From: Proteles cristata cristata
Taxonomy: Eukaryota; Chordata; Mammalia; Carnivora; Hyaenidae
NCBI GenBank assembly: GCA_017311185.1
Contig: JAESUZ010000464.1
Span: 558,001-622,000 of the forward strand
DNA: 64,000 bases
Reading direction: 5' to 3'
In this document: in pieces, positions 1 through 12,440 of the stretch
Position numbering within the stretch: position 1 is the first letter of the stretch
How the letters are laid out: each line of letters starts with the position of its first letter
Notes under the pieces: generated by a model
Databases searched by the model: none
Seen by the model: the letters and a program-made list of their open reading frames with translations, nothing else
Told to the model about the DNA's origin: nothing
Program-made: the position numbers and the translations under genes

Positions 1-1260
1 CACCCGTGTCTGTGGCCGAGTGATGTCTGCGGCTGGCTGGCTGGCTTGGGAGTGTCGGTGTGCCGCAGCGTTGTCCCTGGGGGACAGCTGGCTGTGTCGG
101 GGGACGTTGTGATGGTCACACCATGGGGCTTCTGAAGTCTAATGGGGGGCACGTCGGAGACACGCTCCTCTCGAGCCCTGCCGTCATCCGCAGGGGGACC
201 CCAGCGGTGGGGCCCTGACACCCCCTCACAGGAGGCAGCCTCCTCCTGTGGGCTCGGTTCCCGGCAAGGCCTGGGGCGAGACGGGACCCCGGTCAGCACG
301 AGGCCCTCCTGGCAGCGCGTGCTCTCCCCGCAGCACAAACCCGGGGTCTGCACTCGCTGCGGAGCCCGAAGTGCCGGCTCTGCCGGGAAAGCCGCCGCCG
401 CCTCCCGGGTGCCCGGGGGCAGCGACGCGGCCAGAGGCGGCTGTGGGCCGGGGCACAGCCCGCGGGGCCGAGCGCGTCCCGTCTGCGCGCCACTGCACGC
501 GGGCCTCCCGTCTGTGGCCTCCCCGCCCGCCCGCAGTCGCGTTCCTCCCCAGCGCCGCCACCGCGCTTTCCACGCACAGGAATTCTGCGTTGGCGCCTTG
601 AAGTCGGGTGGGTTGGAGCCGCTGTCTTCTGCCTACGGGATCGGGCGGGCGTGCAGTGTGCGCTGAGGTAGGCGGGGTCGGCACGGGCTGGAAGGTTCTC
701 TCATTCGCTGTTTGGGAGGAGCCGTTTTCCTGGCGGGCACTTTCCGAGAGAGACCGATGCCAGTGGGCCTGCCCCGCAGAGATTGTCGGGCTCTTGTCCA
801 TAAACCACTGGTCTGCTGAGGGTTGATCTCGAAGTTCAGGTAACTCAACTGTACTTTACAAAGGTGATGACCAAGGGCATAGTTTAAAAAGGAACATGGA
901 AGTGTGTAACCACCTGTGTACGTTTAGATGGTTTCCCGATTTTATTGGCACGTGGCTTGGTGGCTGTATTAGTCCACTGGTGCCGCTGAGCCAGAGCTCC
1001 CCAGCCCGAGGGGCTGAAGTAGTAGGTGTTGGTCGCCCGGCGGTGCTGGAGGCTGGGAGTCTGGGACCCTGGTGTGGGCAGGGCTGCTTCCTCCTGGCGC
1101 CTCTGTGCGTGGCGTGTGGACGCCGTGGTCGCCCTGTGTCCTCACCGCACGCCCCTCTCGGGGTCTGTGTCCCAGCCTCCGCGTCCTTTAGGAACACGTA
1201 ACGTACCGGATTGGGGCCCACCCTAAAGACTTCCTTCGAGCTTTGTCACCTTTTGAAGGC
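1..1260. other. GC-rich, CpG-dense region without an assignable gene
   Basis: The first 1.2 kb is far richer in G, C and CpG than most of the window, especially 330-660, where CpG pairs occur every few bases. Open frames exist on both strands here, but that is expected in GC-rich DNA and none resembles a protein I know. It could be a CpG island near a promoter or the edge of a gene-dense segment. I see no TATA box, repeat or splice pair that would settle this. Confidence 0.5.
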
Positions 1261-2635
1261 CTCCTTTCCACATATATTCACGTTATGAGGTACTGGGGTT
1301 AGAGCTTCAAGAGAAGGATTTCAGGACACAGTTGCATCCCCAGCAGTGACTGAGACCTGGTCCTAAAATCGCGAACACAGTGCTGTGTTTCTGTAGAAAT
1401 GTCGTGTTCTGTGTGCCAAGTGGAAGTGGGTCCTGCCTGTGGATTTTTAGTAATTCCCCAGGAGGAAAGGAAAGTTTGGCTGATCTCTGAGTCGTGGATT
1501 CTTTCCGTATTCAATTTTTGTTTAATTCTGAACAGAATACAGGATGTATTTTAAAAATAAACAGTGAGAAATCAGTAAGCCCTTAATACGGTGAGTACCA
1601 AATCCAGATTTTTGTGAACCCAAAGAGGCAGAACAGGAGGACCAAGGAGGAAATCTGTAGTGAGCAAGGTCAGTGTCACAAGAGGTGACACCCCACTTAA
1701 CCCCTGTGCCCTGTCCCAGTCCTTAAGGGCGGCAGTCATCTTTGCTTCAGAGGGCATGGGGTTCCTAGACTGTGGTCACTTCCCCGGTGCCCACCTGTGA
1801 ACCACAGATGGGCTCCAGATGCCGGACAACGAGAAGCAGGACCGTGTGAGGGGCACTCTTCCTGGGCGTCCCCACGTCGCCTCCCCAGATGCTCTGCTCC
1901 AGGCCACACCACAGTGTTCCAGTGTCCCTGCTCCTGTCATGAGCTCACGGTGGTGGCATCTCCCAAAATGCTCCCAGAGAGATCTGTGTGTCGTCACGGT
2001 CTCACTTCCAGAACGGCAGCCCTTTTTGCTCCATGTGAGGGTGTGGCATCTGGGAAGCCCTTCTGGGGATTTGCCCAGGCTTAGATGCCAGGACTCAGGC
2101 CTTTGCTCCCTGTCCCCTTTTACAATCTTTTCCATGTATTTATTTTTTATTTTTTAGTGTTCACAGGTTTGGAAAATCAAAATGATACTCTAGGTGAACA
2201 CACACAGTCCCCGCCTCCCCCTTCCCGTGGAGCATCTCCTCAATCTAATTTTGTTTTTAAATAATAATTTAAAAAAAGAAAACAAAAAAAGCAGATACAT
2301 CCGTGACTGTCCTGCAGAAGCACGCATCCCCCGCTGACCCTGAGCAGCCCTGTGGATCAGTGTGCATGCGGCTTTCTTCAGTCGCTAGAGGATGGCCCTG
2401 TAAGCAGGCTTTCTCTCTTGATTTTCTTTACAACGTGTTCTCCTCTGGTGTGTCTTGTGCTGAGAGTATGGCGTACGGTAAATGTTACATACGAGATCTG
2501 TGCTAACCAGTTCATGTTCTCTGAAAGGCCTCTGGTCAGTAGTAGATCTGAGGGAAGTCAGAAGTTCTGTGCAGATATTCAACTATGGGGGCTTGGCGCC
2601 CCTAATCCCTGCATTGTTTTGAGTTTTATTTTTTA
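1261..2635. other. Unassigned, no gene or clear repeat
   Basis: This is ordinary mixed-composition DNA. An A- and T-rich patch at 2130-2300 is followed by C-rich sequence and may be worn L1 3' end material, but I cannot place it. No convincing exon was seen. Confidence 0.4.
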
Positions 2636-2843
2636 TCTGTTTTTTAAATCTTTCTTTTTGGTTTATTTTGAGAGAGAGCATACATGTGCCCACAAGTGAG
2701 TAGGGTAGAGGGAAGGAGAGAATCCCAAGCAGGCTCTGCATTCAGCTGAGAGCCCATTGTGTGTCTAGAAGTCGCAAACTGTGAGACCACAACTTGAATT
2801 GAAGTCAAGTGTCAGATGCTTGACTGAACCACCCAGGCGCCCC
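2636..2843 (-). repeat. CAN SINE (tRNA-Lys-derived), minus strand
   Basis: On the plus strand it ends with ACCACCCAGGCGCCCC, the reverse complement of the standard CAN SINE head, and starts with a T-rich tail followed by GAGAGAGAG, the reversed CT-rich segment. It is moderately diverged. Confidence 0.9.
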
Positions 2844-3058
2844 TTGAGATGTTTTTAACCATTCTGGATCATGTGCTGCTTTGAATATCTGATGAAGTCT
2901 GTTACTTCCACCCCCAAATTACACATGTGAGGTTTGCAGCTCTCTGTGAGACCCTCTTGTGCATGAGAGACTGCTGACAGGACGGGCCCCGCCCCTCAGA
3001 GCCCCTGGTCCTGGGGAAACGCTGTCTGTCACACTGTCACAGCCCTTCCAACCTGCAG

Positions 3059-3161
3059 GTGTTTGTGATGGATGCTGGGAGCTACAGCCAGAAGATGCTG
3101 GACGACCTCCTGGACCAGATCACCAGTGGGGACCACTCGGATGCTCTTCCAGCTGAGGCAG
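3059..3161 (+). CDS. Candidate internal exon of an unidentified gene
   Basis: A 103-nt open segment starts right after a pyrimidine-containing CCTGCAG acceptor and ends in GCAG followed by GTGGGG, a usable donor. It reads VFVMDAGSYSQKMLDDLL and continues in frame with DQITSGD and a Ser/Ala-rich end. The helical, Leu/Asp-rich character is more protein-like than chance open frames nearby. I do not recognise the family. The 103-nt length would change reading phase (1 mod 3). No neighbouring exon of the same gene was found; a 6.9-kb L1 follows 190 bp downstream. It could be a real exon of a gene extending left of the window, or chance. Confidence 0.4.
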
Positions 3162-3613
3162 GTGGGGGTGCTGCTAGCTCATCTTTCGTTGTTAGATTTC
3201 CAGGTTTTTACTTCAAGCAGTTAATTTTCCTCCAGAGGAACTTAAAAATTAAAAAAGTCTTACATGCCACATACTCCCCGTTCCTGGTGCTCTATAACTT
3301 TTATTGTACCCTAATTGCTTTCATCTGTTGTCCTTTCTCTTTGTCCTGAAGAATTTTCTTTTTTATAATTTTTTTATTTTACAAATAGTTTATTGTCTAT
3401 TTAAACAATTGTCTATTTATTGTCTGTTTAAAGTTGGTTTCCATATAACACCCAGCGCTCATCGCCACAAGTGCCCCCCTCCATGCCCATCTCCCCCTTC
3501 CCCCCCACATCCATCAGTCCTCAGTTTGTTCTCAGTATTCAAGAGTCTCTCATGGTTTACCTCTCTCCCTTTCCTCCACCATTTTCCCCCTTCTTCTCCC
3601 CCATGATCCTCAG

Positions 3614-6600
3614 TTAAGTTCCTCCTAATCCTCCTATACGTGCACACATATGATATTTGTCCTTCTCTGCCTGACTTATTTCGCTCAGCATAACACCCTC
3701 AAGGTCCATCCATGTTGCTACACATGGCCAGATTTCATTGTTTCTCATTGCCATGGAGTATTCCATGGTATAGATAAACCACATCTTCTTGATCCATTCA
3801 TTTGTTGAGGGACACTTAGGCTCTTTCCATGTTTTAGCTATTGTGGAGAGTGCTGCTATGAACATTGGGGTACATGTGCCCCTGTGCATCAGCATTTCTG
3901 TATCCTTTGGGTAAACTCCTAGCAGTGCTATTGCTGGGTCATAGGGGAGTTCTATTGTTAGTTTTCTTAGGAACCTCCACACTGTTTTCCAGAGGGGCTG
4001 TACCAGTTTACATTCCCACCAACAGTGTAGGAGGGTGCCCGTTTCTCCACATCCTCGCCAGCATCTAGAGTTCTCTGATTGGCTCATTTTAGCCACTCTG
4101 ACTGGCGTGAGGTGGTATCTCAGTGTGGTTTTGATTTGTATTTCCCTGATGAGGAGGATGCTGAGCATCGTTTCATGTGTCTGTTGGCCATCTGGATGTC
4201 CTCTTTGGAGAAGTGTCTGTTCATATCTTCTGCCCATTTCGTCACTGGGTTGTTTGTTTTTCGGGTGTGGAGTTTGGTGAGTTCCTTATAGATTCTGGAT
4301 ATCAACCCTTTATCTGATATGTCATTTGCAACTATCTTTTCCCATTCCGTTGGTTGCCTATTAGTTTTGTGGGTTGTTTCCTTTGCTGTGCAGAAGTTTT
4401 TAATCTTGATGAGGTCCCAATCATTTATTTTTGCTCTTGATTCCCTCGCTTTTGGGGATGTGTCAGGTAAGAAGTTGCTGCGGTGAAGGTCAAGGAGGTT
4501 GTTTCCTGCTTTCTTCTCTAGGGTGTTGATAGTTTCCTGTCTCACGTTCAGGTCCTTTATCCATTTTAAGTTTATTTTTGTGCATAGTGTGAGAAATTGA
4601 TCTAGTTTCATTCTTCTGCATGTTGCTGTCCAGTTCTCCCAACACCATGTGTTAAAAAGGCTGTCTTTTTTCCATTGGATACTCTTTCCTGCTTTGTCAA
4701 AGATTACTTGGCTGTATAGTCCAGCTCTGAGTTTTCAATTCAATTCCATTGGTCTGTGTGTCTATTTTTGTGCCAATACGATACTGTCTTGATGATAACA
4801 GCTTTGGAGCAGAGGCTAAAGTCTGGGATGGTGATACCACCCGTTTTGGTTTTATTCTTCAGTATTACTTTGGCTATTCGGGGTCTTTTGTGGTTCCATA
4901 CAAATTTTAGGATAGTTTGTTCTAGTTTTGAGAAGTATGCTGGTGCAATTTTGATTGGAATTGCATTAAATGTATAGATTGCTTTGGGTAGTAATGACAT
5001 CTTAACTATATTCTTCCAACCCATAAGAATGGAATGTTTTTCCATTTCTTTGTATCTTCTTCAATTTCCTTCATAATTTTTCTATAGTTTCCTCATACAG
5101 ATCTCTTGTATCCTTGGTTAGGTTTATTCCTACATATTTTGTGGTATTTTGTGCAATTGTGAATGGGATCAGTATCTTGATTTCTCTTTCTGTTGCTTCA
5201 TTATTGGTGTATAAAAATGCAACCGATTTCTGTACGTTGATTTTGTACCCTGCAACTTGGCTGAATTCTTGGATCAGTTCTAGTAGGCTTCTGGTGGTCT
5301 GTTGGGTTTTCTATGTAGAGTATCATGTCGTCTGCGAACAGTGAAAGTTTGACTTCCTCTTTGCCAATTCTGATGCCTTTGATTTCTTTTTGTTGTCTGA
5401 CAGCTGATGCTAGGACTTTCAACACTATGTTAAACAACAGTGGTGAGAGTGAACATCCCTGTCATGTTCCTGATCTCAGGGGGAAAGCTCTCAGTTCTTC
5501 CCCGTTAAGGATGATGTTAGCTGAGGGCTTCTCATAGATGGCTTGGATGATGTTTAAGAAGGTTCCTTCTATCCCGACTTTCTCTAGTCTTTATTAAGAA
5601 GGGATGCTGTATTTTGTCAAATGTTTTTTCTGCAACTATCAACAGGATCATATGGTTTTTATCTTTTCTTTTATTGATGTGATGTATCACCTTGATTGAT
5701 TTGTGAATGTTGAACCAGCCCTGTAACCCAGGAATGAATCCCACTCGATCTTGGTGGATGATTCTTTTTATGTGCTGCTGGATTCGATTTGCAAGGATCT
5801 TGTTGAGGATTTTTGCGTCCGTATTCATCAAGGATATTGGCCTGTAGTTCTCTTTTTTTGCTGGATCCCTGTCTGGCTTGGGAATCAGAGTGATGCTGGC
5901 TTCATAAAACGAGTCCGGGAGTTTTCCTTCAATTTCCATTTTTTGGAATAGCTTGAGAAGAATTGGGATTAATTCTGTTTTAAATGTCTGGTAGAATTCC
6001 CCAGGGAAGCCATCAGGTCCAGGGCTCTTATTTGTTGGGAGAATTTTGATCACTGATTCGATTTCTTCACTTGTATGGGTCTGTTCTGATTTTCTATTTC
6101 TTCCCATGTGAATTTTGATAGTGAGTGTGTGTTTAGGAATTTGTCCATTTCTTCTGAGTTGTCCAATTTGTTGGCATATAATTTTTCATAGTATTCCCTG
6201 ATACTTGCTTGTATTTCTGAGGAGTTGGTTGTACTAAGTCCATTTTCATTCATAATGTTGTCTATTTGGGTGCTTTCTCTTTTCTTTTTGATAAGTCTAT
6301 CTAGAGGTTTGTCAATTTGGTTTATTTTTTCAAAAAACCAACTCTTGGTTTCATTGATCTGTTCATTTGTTTCTTTGGTCTTTATGTTGTTTATTTCTGC
6401 TCTGATATTTACTATTTCTCTTCTCTACTGGGTTTAGGGCATTCTTGTTGCTCTGCCTCTAGTTCCTTTAGGTGAGCTGTTAGATTTTGCACTTGCGCTT
6501 TTTCTAATCTCTTGAAATAGGCCTGGAGAGCAATGTACTTTCCTATTAAGACTGCCTTTGATGTATCACATAGATTTTGGATTGTTGTGTTTTCATTTTC

Positions 6601-7440
6601 ATTTGTTTCCATATATTTTTTAATTTCTTCTCTCATTGCTTGATTGGCCCATTCATTCTTTAGAAGGGTGTTCTTTAACCTCCAAGTTTTGGAGGTTTTC
6701 CAGACTTCTTCCTGTGATCGATTTCAAGTTTCAAAGCATTATGATCTGAACGTGTACATGGTAGGGTCTCAATTCTTTTATATTTATTGAGGGCTGCTTT
6801 ATGTCCCAGTATATGATCTGTCTTGGAGAATGTGCAATGTGCACTTGAGAAGAAAGTGAATTCCCTGGCCTCAGAATGTAGAGTTCTATATATATCTGTC
6901 AGGTCCACCTGGTTCAATGTGTCTTTCATGTCCATTATTTCTTTAGTGATTTTCTGTCTGGTTGATCTATCCATTGCTGTAAGTGGAGTATTAAAGCCCC
7001 CTGCTGTTAGCACATTCTTATCTCTAAGCTTGTTTCTGTTTGTGATTGTTTTAAATATTTAGGTACTCCCATATTTGGTGTATAGACACTTATGATGGTT
7101 AGTTCTTCCTGATGGATAGACCCTGTAATTATTATGCAATGCCCTTCTTCATCTCTTGTTATTGTCTTTAATTTAAAGTCCAGTTTGTCTGATATAAGTA
7201 TATCTACTCCAGCTTTCTTTTGATTTCCAGTAGCATGATATATTTTTCTCTATCCCCTTACTTTTAATCTGAAGGTATCTTCCAGTCTAAGATGAGTTTC
7301 TTGTCGACAGCGTATAGATGGATTTTGTTTTTTTTATCCATTCTGCTACCCTATGTCTTTTGATTGAAGCATTCAGCCCATTTACATTCTGTGTTATTAT
7401 TGAGATACGTGGGTTTAGAATCTTTGTGTCCTTTGTGGGG
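3614..7440 (-). pseudogene. L1 ORF2 relic (endonuclease-reverse transcriptase)
   Basis: ORF2 encodes the endonuclease and reverse transcriptase that insert L1 RNA by target-primed reverse transcription. The N-terminal endonuclease is recognisable near 7290 by an RQETHL motif and at 6675-7013 by GGFNTPLTAMDRS and SDHNALKLE. The reverse transcriptase fingers and palm lie at 5532-6107 ([32 protein letters not shown]). The C-terminal region at 3614-4237 contains [19 protein letters not shown] and ends in GGLGGT. At least seven frame breaks separate these blocks; one visible break is an extra A in an 8-base A run near 7328-7335. The protein cannot be made. Start is approximate; the stop is at 3614. 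Confidence 0.93.
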
Positions 7441-7479
7441 TTCATGTTTGTGGTGGTGTCCCTGGTATCTTTCTTTTTT

Positions 7480-8393
7480 GCAACATTTCCTTCAGAGCGT
7501 CCCCCTCAGGATTTCGTGTAGGGCTGGCTTAGTGGTGACAAATTCTTTCAATTATTTTCATGTTTATTTGGAAAGACGACTTTTATCTCTCCTTCTATTT
7601 TGAATGACAGGCTTTTTCTGGATAGAGGATTCTTGGCTGCATATTTTTGTTCATCACATTGAAGATCTTCTGCCATTCCTTTCTGGCCTGCCATGTTTCA
7701 GTATATAGGTCTGTCACCACTCTGATAGGTTTCCCATTGTATGTTAGGGCCCTTTGCTCCCTAGCTGCTTTCAGAATTCTCTCTTTGTGCTTACATTTTG
7801 TCAGTTTCACTATGATATGCCGTGCAGAAGATCGATTCAAATTCTGTCTGAGGGGAGTCCTCTGAGTCTCTTGTATTACAACGTTTACTTCCTTCCCCAG
7901 GTTAGGGAAATTCTCTACTATAATTTGTTCCGGGACTCCTTCAGCACCTTTCCCTCTCTCTTCTTCTTCTGGGATTCCTATGATACGGATATTGTTGCAT
8001 TTGACTGTATACCTGAGCTCTCAAACTCTTCTTTCATGCTCCTGGACCAGTTTGTCTCTTTTTTTTATCAGCTTCTTGTTTTTCTTTAATGGTGTCTTCT
8101 AAATCGCTTATTCTCCTTTATGCCTCTTCAATATGTGCATTGGAGGCCTCCAATTTATTATGTTATCTCATTTATCGCATTTTTTAATTCATCATGCCTA
8201 TTTTTATTCTCCATGTTGCTTGCAGCCATAGTTTCTTTGATGTCCCGTATGCTTTTTCCAGCCCAGCTATTAATTTTATGATTATTGTTCTAATATCTTG
8301 TTCAGTTATGCTGCTTATATCTGGTTTGAGCAGTTCATTAGCTGTCAATTCTTCTTGGAATTTCTTTGGAGGAGAGCTTTTTCGTTTTATCAT
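7480..8393 (-). pseudogene. L1 ORF1 relic (RNA-binding chaperone)
   Basis: ORF1 normally makes a trimeric RNA-binding protein that packages L1 RNA. The N-terminal part is at 8184-8393 (MIKRKSSPPKKFQEELTANE). A middle block around 7900-8000 reads NIRIIGIPEEEERGKG, the RRM region. The C-terminal domain is at 7595-7840 (ARHIIVKLTKCKHKERILKA, then YNGKPIRVVTDL). The blocks lie in different frames, so the gene is broken. The ATG at 8393 is the first good start; the stop is estimated. Confidence 0.88.
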
Positions 8394-10235
8394 TTTAGTT
8401 AGCTTTCTGGCTCTTGTTAGTTTTAAATACTTGTTATGGTCTCTGTACCTCTGAGTTCAGCTGTATCCAAGAAGACTCTTTGACTGTCCAGGGCCTATCC
8501 TTTCGCAGGGTGTGTTGTGAATGGTATCTCTTGGTCTCTCTTATTTAGACCTTGGTTATTTAATTTTCCTACTCGTAGTGATATTTGGGACTCTCCACCA
8601 AGTGTACTTTGGCTTGCTTCTTGAGGTAGCCCTGGAGACAAAAACAGAGAGACAAACACACAGGGAGCAGAGGCACACAAACGCACAGACAAATCCAACT
8701 AACATGCAAACCGAGAGAGAAAACGAAAAACATAAGAGAAAAGACGGAGGAGGGAAGACGAATAGTAGAAAATAAAACAATACATAAAAAGGTCAAAAAG
8801 GAGAAAAGAAAAGGAAAAAAGAAGAAAACCGATGGACAAGAAAGGTTTAAAGCATATAACCGGATTTCCCAGCTACAATTAAGTAGATGGGTGTATGCAT
8901 TGCTGGTTGAAGAGCATAGAGAAAGAGAGAGAAGACAGGGTGGGGATGAGGCAAAATTGGAAATAGAATGAACAGGCAGAAGGGTTAAGAAGCTTTTTCC
9001 AAAGAGCTAAAGGGTGGACTATGGTTGGATAGGGGAGAGAAGGATGCTGGTGTTATCCAGAGAAACTATGTAGTCTGATTACTCCTAGAGAAAGACATGA
9101 AAAGGTCGGTAGGTGTAGAATTTACATCTACAGAATGGACAAAATGTGATTGTTTAAGCAAGCCGGTGACCAGAGTTAATCCGGTCAGTGTTCTGGGGAA
9201 GAAAGAAAGAAAAGAAAGAGAAGAAGAAGAGGAGGAGGAAGAAGAAGAAGAAGAAACCAGAAAAAGGGGGGAAAAAGGGGGAGGAGGGCCGCTCTCAAGC
9301 AGGGATGGGTGTGGTGTGATCCAATGTATCAGGCGGGGGGTGGGGGGAGTTCAGCCTTGGCGGTTGTGGGGAGGAGAGTGGCAGAGCTCCAGTCCCTTCT
9401 GGAACCAAGCACTGGACCTCGCTGTTTTGGGCGTGTAAACTCCCCACACCGGGAGCGCAGCCAAAGTTGGTTGCGCTCTTCAACCCAGGCTAGTCCCAGC
9501 CTCCAAATTCCAGTCCGTGCGCCCCACTGAAATTGCCATACACACAACTTCCCAAGCGTCCCCTCGGGGCAGTTCCAAGCTTCCCGCCTAGCTCTGGGGG
9601 TGGAGCCAGAATCGATGCTCGCTTCTCCTCCAGGTCGGGCTGGCGAGCCTGGGCAGGGGTCTGCCTGCCGGGTGTGCCGGGCCCGCTGGGGGGAGGGAAA
9701 CCAGGTCCCTCTGTCTCGTCACCCGAAATACGACCTCGTGGGCAAATCTCCCAGTTTGAAGCTCTCCGCCTTCCCTCTAGAGGCCCAGCCAGGAGCACAG
9801 TGGCGCGGCAGGCGTGCGGCTTCTCTCGGGGTCCCGCCCGCCAGGAGCACAAAGAGGCGGTCCTCGCGCGCAGTGTCTCCGGGACGAGTTGGAGCGAGGG
9901 GGCCTGGCCCGCAGGTATTTGGCGAGCACGGTCTTTCTGTGCCCCGAGCGGAGGTTTTTGTCTTTCGGACTCTCTCTTTTTCCCCTCTCACTCCCCGCAG
10001 AGAGGGATCTCCCCCGTCCCTGGAGTCTCCGATCCCGGCTCGGTTTTCTCTTCCCCGCTTCGCACTCACGTTAGAAAGCTTTCTCAGTGGATTCTGTGCC
10101 CTTTTTCTCCCAATCTCTTGGGTTCCGTAAGGTTTCCTATGGCTTCAGATCTTTACCGTGTGAGGTATGGGCGGAGTGCAATGGATGGAGCTGCCTACTT
10201 CTTCACCGTCTTGCCCCTCTCTGATCTCATGAGCC
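8394..10235 (-). promoter_or_regulatory. L1 5' UTR with GC-rich promoter region
   Basis: This 1.8-kb segment lies upstream of ORF1 on the L1 sense strand. The part nearest the 5' end (9380-10110) is GC- and CpG-rich, as internal L1 promoters usually are. Near 10210 on the minus strand is GCAAGACGG, which resembles a mutated YY1-type start-site motif; that reading is inference. At 9196-9256 there is a long purine run on the plus strand (pyrimidine on the L1 strand). A 247-codon open frame runs antisense at 9533-10276 (see findings). Confidence 0.75.
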
Positions 10236-10560
10236 CGTTTCTGCAGGAGAAAAAGAACTCAGAGAGAAAACATTAAAAGACATTTCTGCGAAGCAACCAT
10301 TACTGAAAAAAGACAATAAAATAGACCATTTTAATCAGTTCCTATTGATTTAGAGGAAGAGGGAAAATAAATATGGGGGATGAGAACAAAAATATGAATC
10401 AAGAAAAATAAGACCTTCCAATCTGTTACTAAATCTGAAAAATAATATAGTTGATGAAAAAAAACAAGTCAACAGAAAACTTGAATTGCAGAATGGATAT
10501 AACCCAAGAACATATGTGAACTAAGAGAAAAGGTAAAGAAACTCTGCCATGGCAAAGACC
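10236..10560. other. AT-rich, unassigned
   Basis: A-rich sequence between the L1 5' end and an older L1 fragment. It may be the upstream part of that older L1, but similarity is too weak for me to say. Confidence 0.3.
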
Positions 10561-11560
10561 ATACCTCGGCCAAGGGTGGGATTGATTGCAAGAAGATAGG
10601 TATTATTCAATATTAAGAAGGATAGTCGTAAAATTCACCATATTATGTCCAAAGAGAAACCCCACATGATAAATCTCCATAGATGCTAAAAATGTTTGTC
10701 ATAAAATTTAACATCTTTTCTTGATGATCAAATGACTCAATAAAAATTGGATAGTACTTTGTTAACATGATACAATCTTTATCTTGACTTAAAATCTCAC
10801 AATTGAGGGGGGAAAATGAGATATTCCTCCTATGATAAAAAACACAAAAATGGTCACTAATACCTTTACTACTTTCATTTTATTTGAAGTGTTCACTAAT
10901 ACAATTACAAAGTTAAGTATGTTTAAAGAAAAAGGATTGTGGGCTTACCTATACATAAAATTAACATAAATCAATTACCTTCACATGTCAAAGTATCTCC
11001 CCAGAGAACATACTAAAAAATATACCCCATTTAAAATGACAGAGTAAAATAAATACCTTCAAATAGGCTTAACTAGAGTGGGTTAGGTGAAAAAAAATAA
11101 AATTGTTCTGAAGAAACAAAAAGCCAAAGGGAGACTTGAAAAAATGGTAGTGCTCTCAGTATTTTAGGATATGCAGAGTTAACATCCAAATGATATCAAT
11201 TATCCCTAAGTTTATTTATAATGTAACACCAACCTGATATATATACAAACGGAGTTGTGTGATTTTTCCCCCCTCTCACAATGTTGAGGCAAATTAATGA
11301 TCAAGATTATGATGCAAATAAGTGATGGTGTCAAGTAATTATCACCCGTGACAGAAAATGAAAAGAAACCAGAATATTGACAAAGAAAGCAGTAAATCAT
11401 TTTAAGGAGATAAAAAATAAATAGCCAAGGTAGAACTTGAGCCCAACTCAGCACACATTTCAAATTTTCCATGAAAGACTTCTGAAAAAGATTGTGTAGT
11501 TCCTCTAGAATATATCTGCTGACTCCCCACCACCAAAATAAAAACATTGAGTGAAATAAA
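10560..11560 (+). repeat. Ancient L1 ORF2 fragment, plus strand
   Basis: The order of diverged words matches L1 reverse transcriptase sequence: a stretch near 10665-10730 like the segment around 'AAAGCATTTGACAAAATTC', then one like 'CAAGACAAGG..CCACT', then near 11020 'ATACC..CCATTTAAAATGAC', then near 11160 sequence like the 'GAATTAATATTG' block. It is heavily mutated, with no open frame. Boundaries are approximate. Confidence 0.55.
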
Positions 11561-11639
11561 ATTTTTTAAAAAAAGATCTCATAGCCCTCATGGTAGTAGG
11601 GAGTGCTGGGGAATAATTATATGAAGAAGAAAAGTTTTA

Positions 11640-12440
11640 CAATCTTCCACGTCTGAGGATGACGATTTGATAGTAGTTATGGCTTCTTCATTGGGAAAGT
11701 CAGTTTTCATTATGAAAGAAAGAGAGTGGTTACCCTTCTTCAATTAAGGAACAATAAGGCCGCAAAGAGTGTTACCTGAAAAAGATATCCTTGAAACCTG
11801 TTGGGTTATAAGAAATGGCAAAAATTCTTCATGTCCTGAAGCCAGGAAGTTTGAATCTGTGCTTTCCCATTCTTTCTCTGGATCCAAAAGCTCTAGAAAA
11901 AATGACAATGAACAACTGTCTCTGACAAGCAAAACTATACTTTGTCCTCAAAAGGAACCTCAGATGCAGAAACTGTTTCTTGAAAAGTGGAAAACAATTG
12001 TGCTTTCCCTTCATTGTTTATGGGAAGCAAGCAAGAGGTGGAAAGAGGAGCATTCAACATTGTTTCCGGGGAAGAATGTACATGTGATGATTGATCAGTG
12101 AACTCTGTGAACATTTCTGTCTGAACTGTTTTTTTCTTTTTTTTCTACTAGCCTAATATTTAAATGGTATTTGAATCTCCTTGGACTGGTTATACAAATA
12201 AGTTTGTTTTCAATTTCTATTTTTTCTTTTAAAGTGTATTCATGTTTCATTTACTTAAGCCTTTCCTGAACCAAGTATATATTTAAGTCCATTTATAGTA
12301 TGTTCCAGAATATTTCTTCTATGAAATAATTTGGAGTTTATCATTATCTCATGTTTCTCATTTGTGCTTATCCTGAAATGCATTTCACTGGTTCGGCTCT
12401 GTTTTTGCCTTGAAAATAAATGTCAAGATACATTTAAAAT
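11640..12440 (+). pseudogene. Possible processed pseudogene of an unidentified mRNA
   Basis: An open frame of 110 codons at 11769-12101 (with an in-frame stop shortly upstream) is preceded by acidic, coding-like sequence (SEDDDLIVV in another stretch). It is followed by an AT-rich, 3'UTR-like segment ending near an AATAAA at 12415-12420. No introns or splice signals interrupt it. I do not recognise the protein, which is rich in Ser, Lys and Trp (LFLEKWKTIVLSLHCLW). It could be a retrocopied 3' exon or a chance open frame in old repeat DNA. Confidence 0.25.

Larger units (their letters stand above)
3353..10235 (-). mobile_element. Near full-length L1 retrotransposon, minus strand
   Basis: Reading the minus strand, a roughly 1.8-kb GC-rich 5' UTR (10235 to about 8395) is followed by ORF1, ORF2, a short 3' UTR and an A-rich end at 3353 (T-rich on the plus strand). 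ORF2 pieces show endonuclease, reverse transcriptase and C-terminal Cys-rich segments in the right order. Both ORFs carry frameshifts and stops, so the copy is dead. The 5' boundary is approximate, and I could not find a convincing target-site duplication. At about 6.9 kb it is one of the few nearly complete elements here and is clearly younger than the debris on its right. Confidence 0.95.

Noticed and set aside
142..826. Open frames of up to 191 codons on both strands in the GC-rich start
   Set aside because: They overlap one another in several frames, as expected where stop codons are rare in GC-rich DNA; no domain or splice structure supports any of them.
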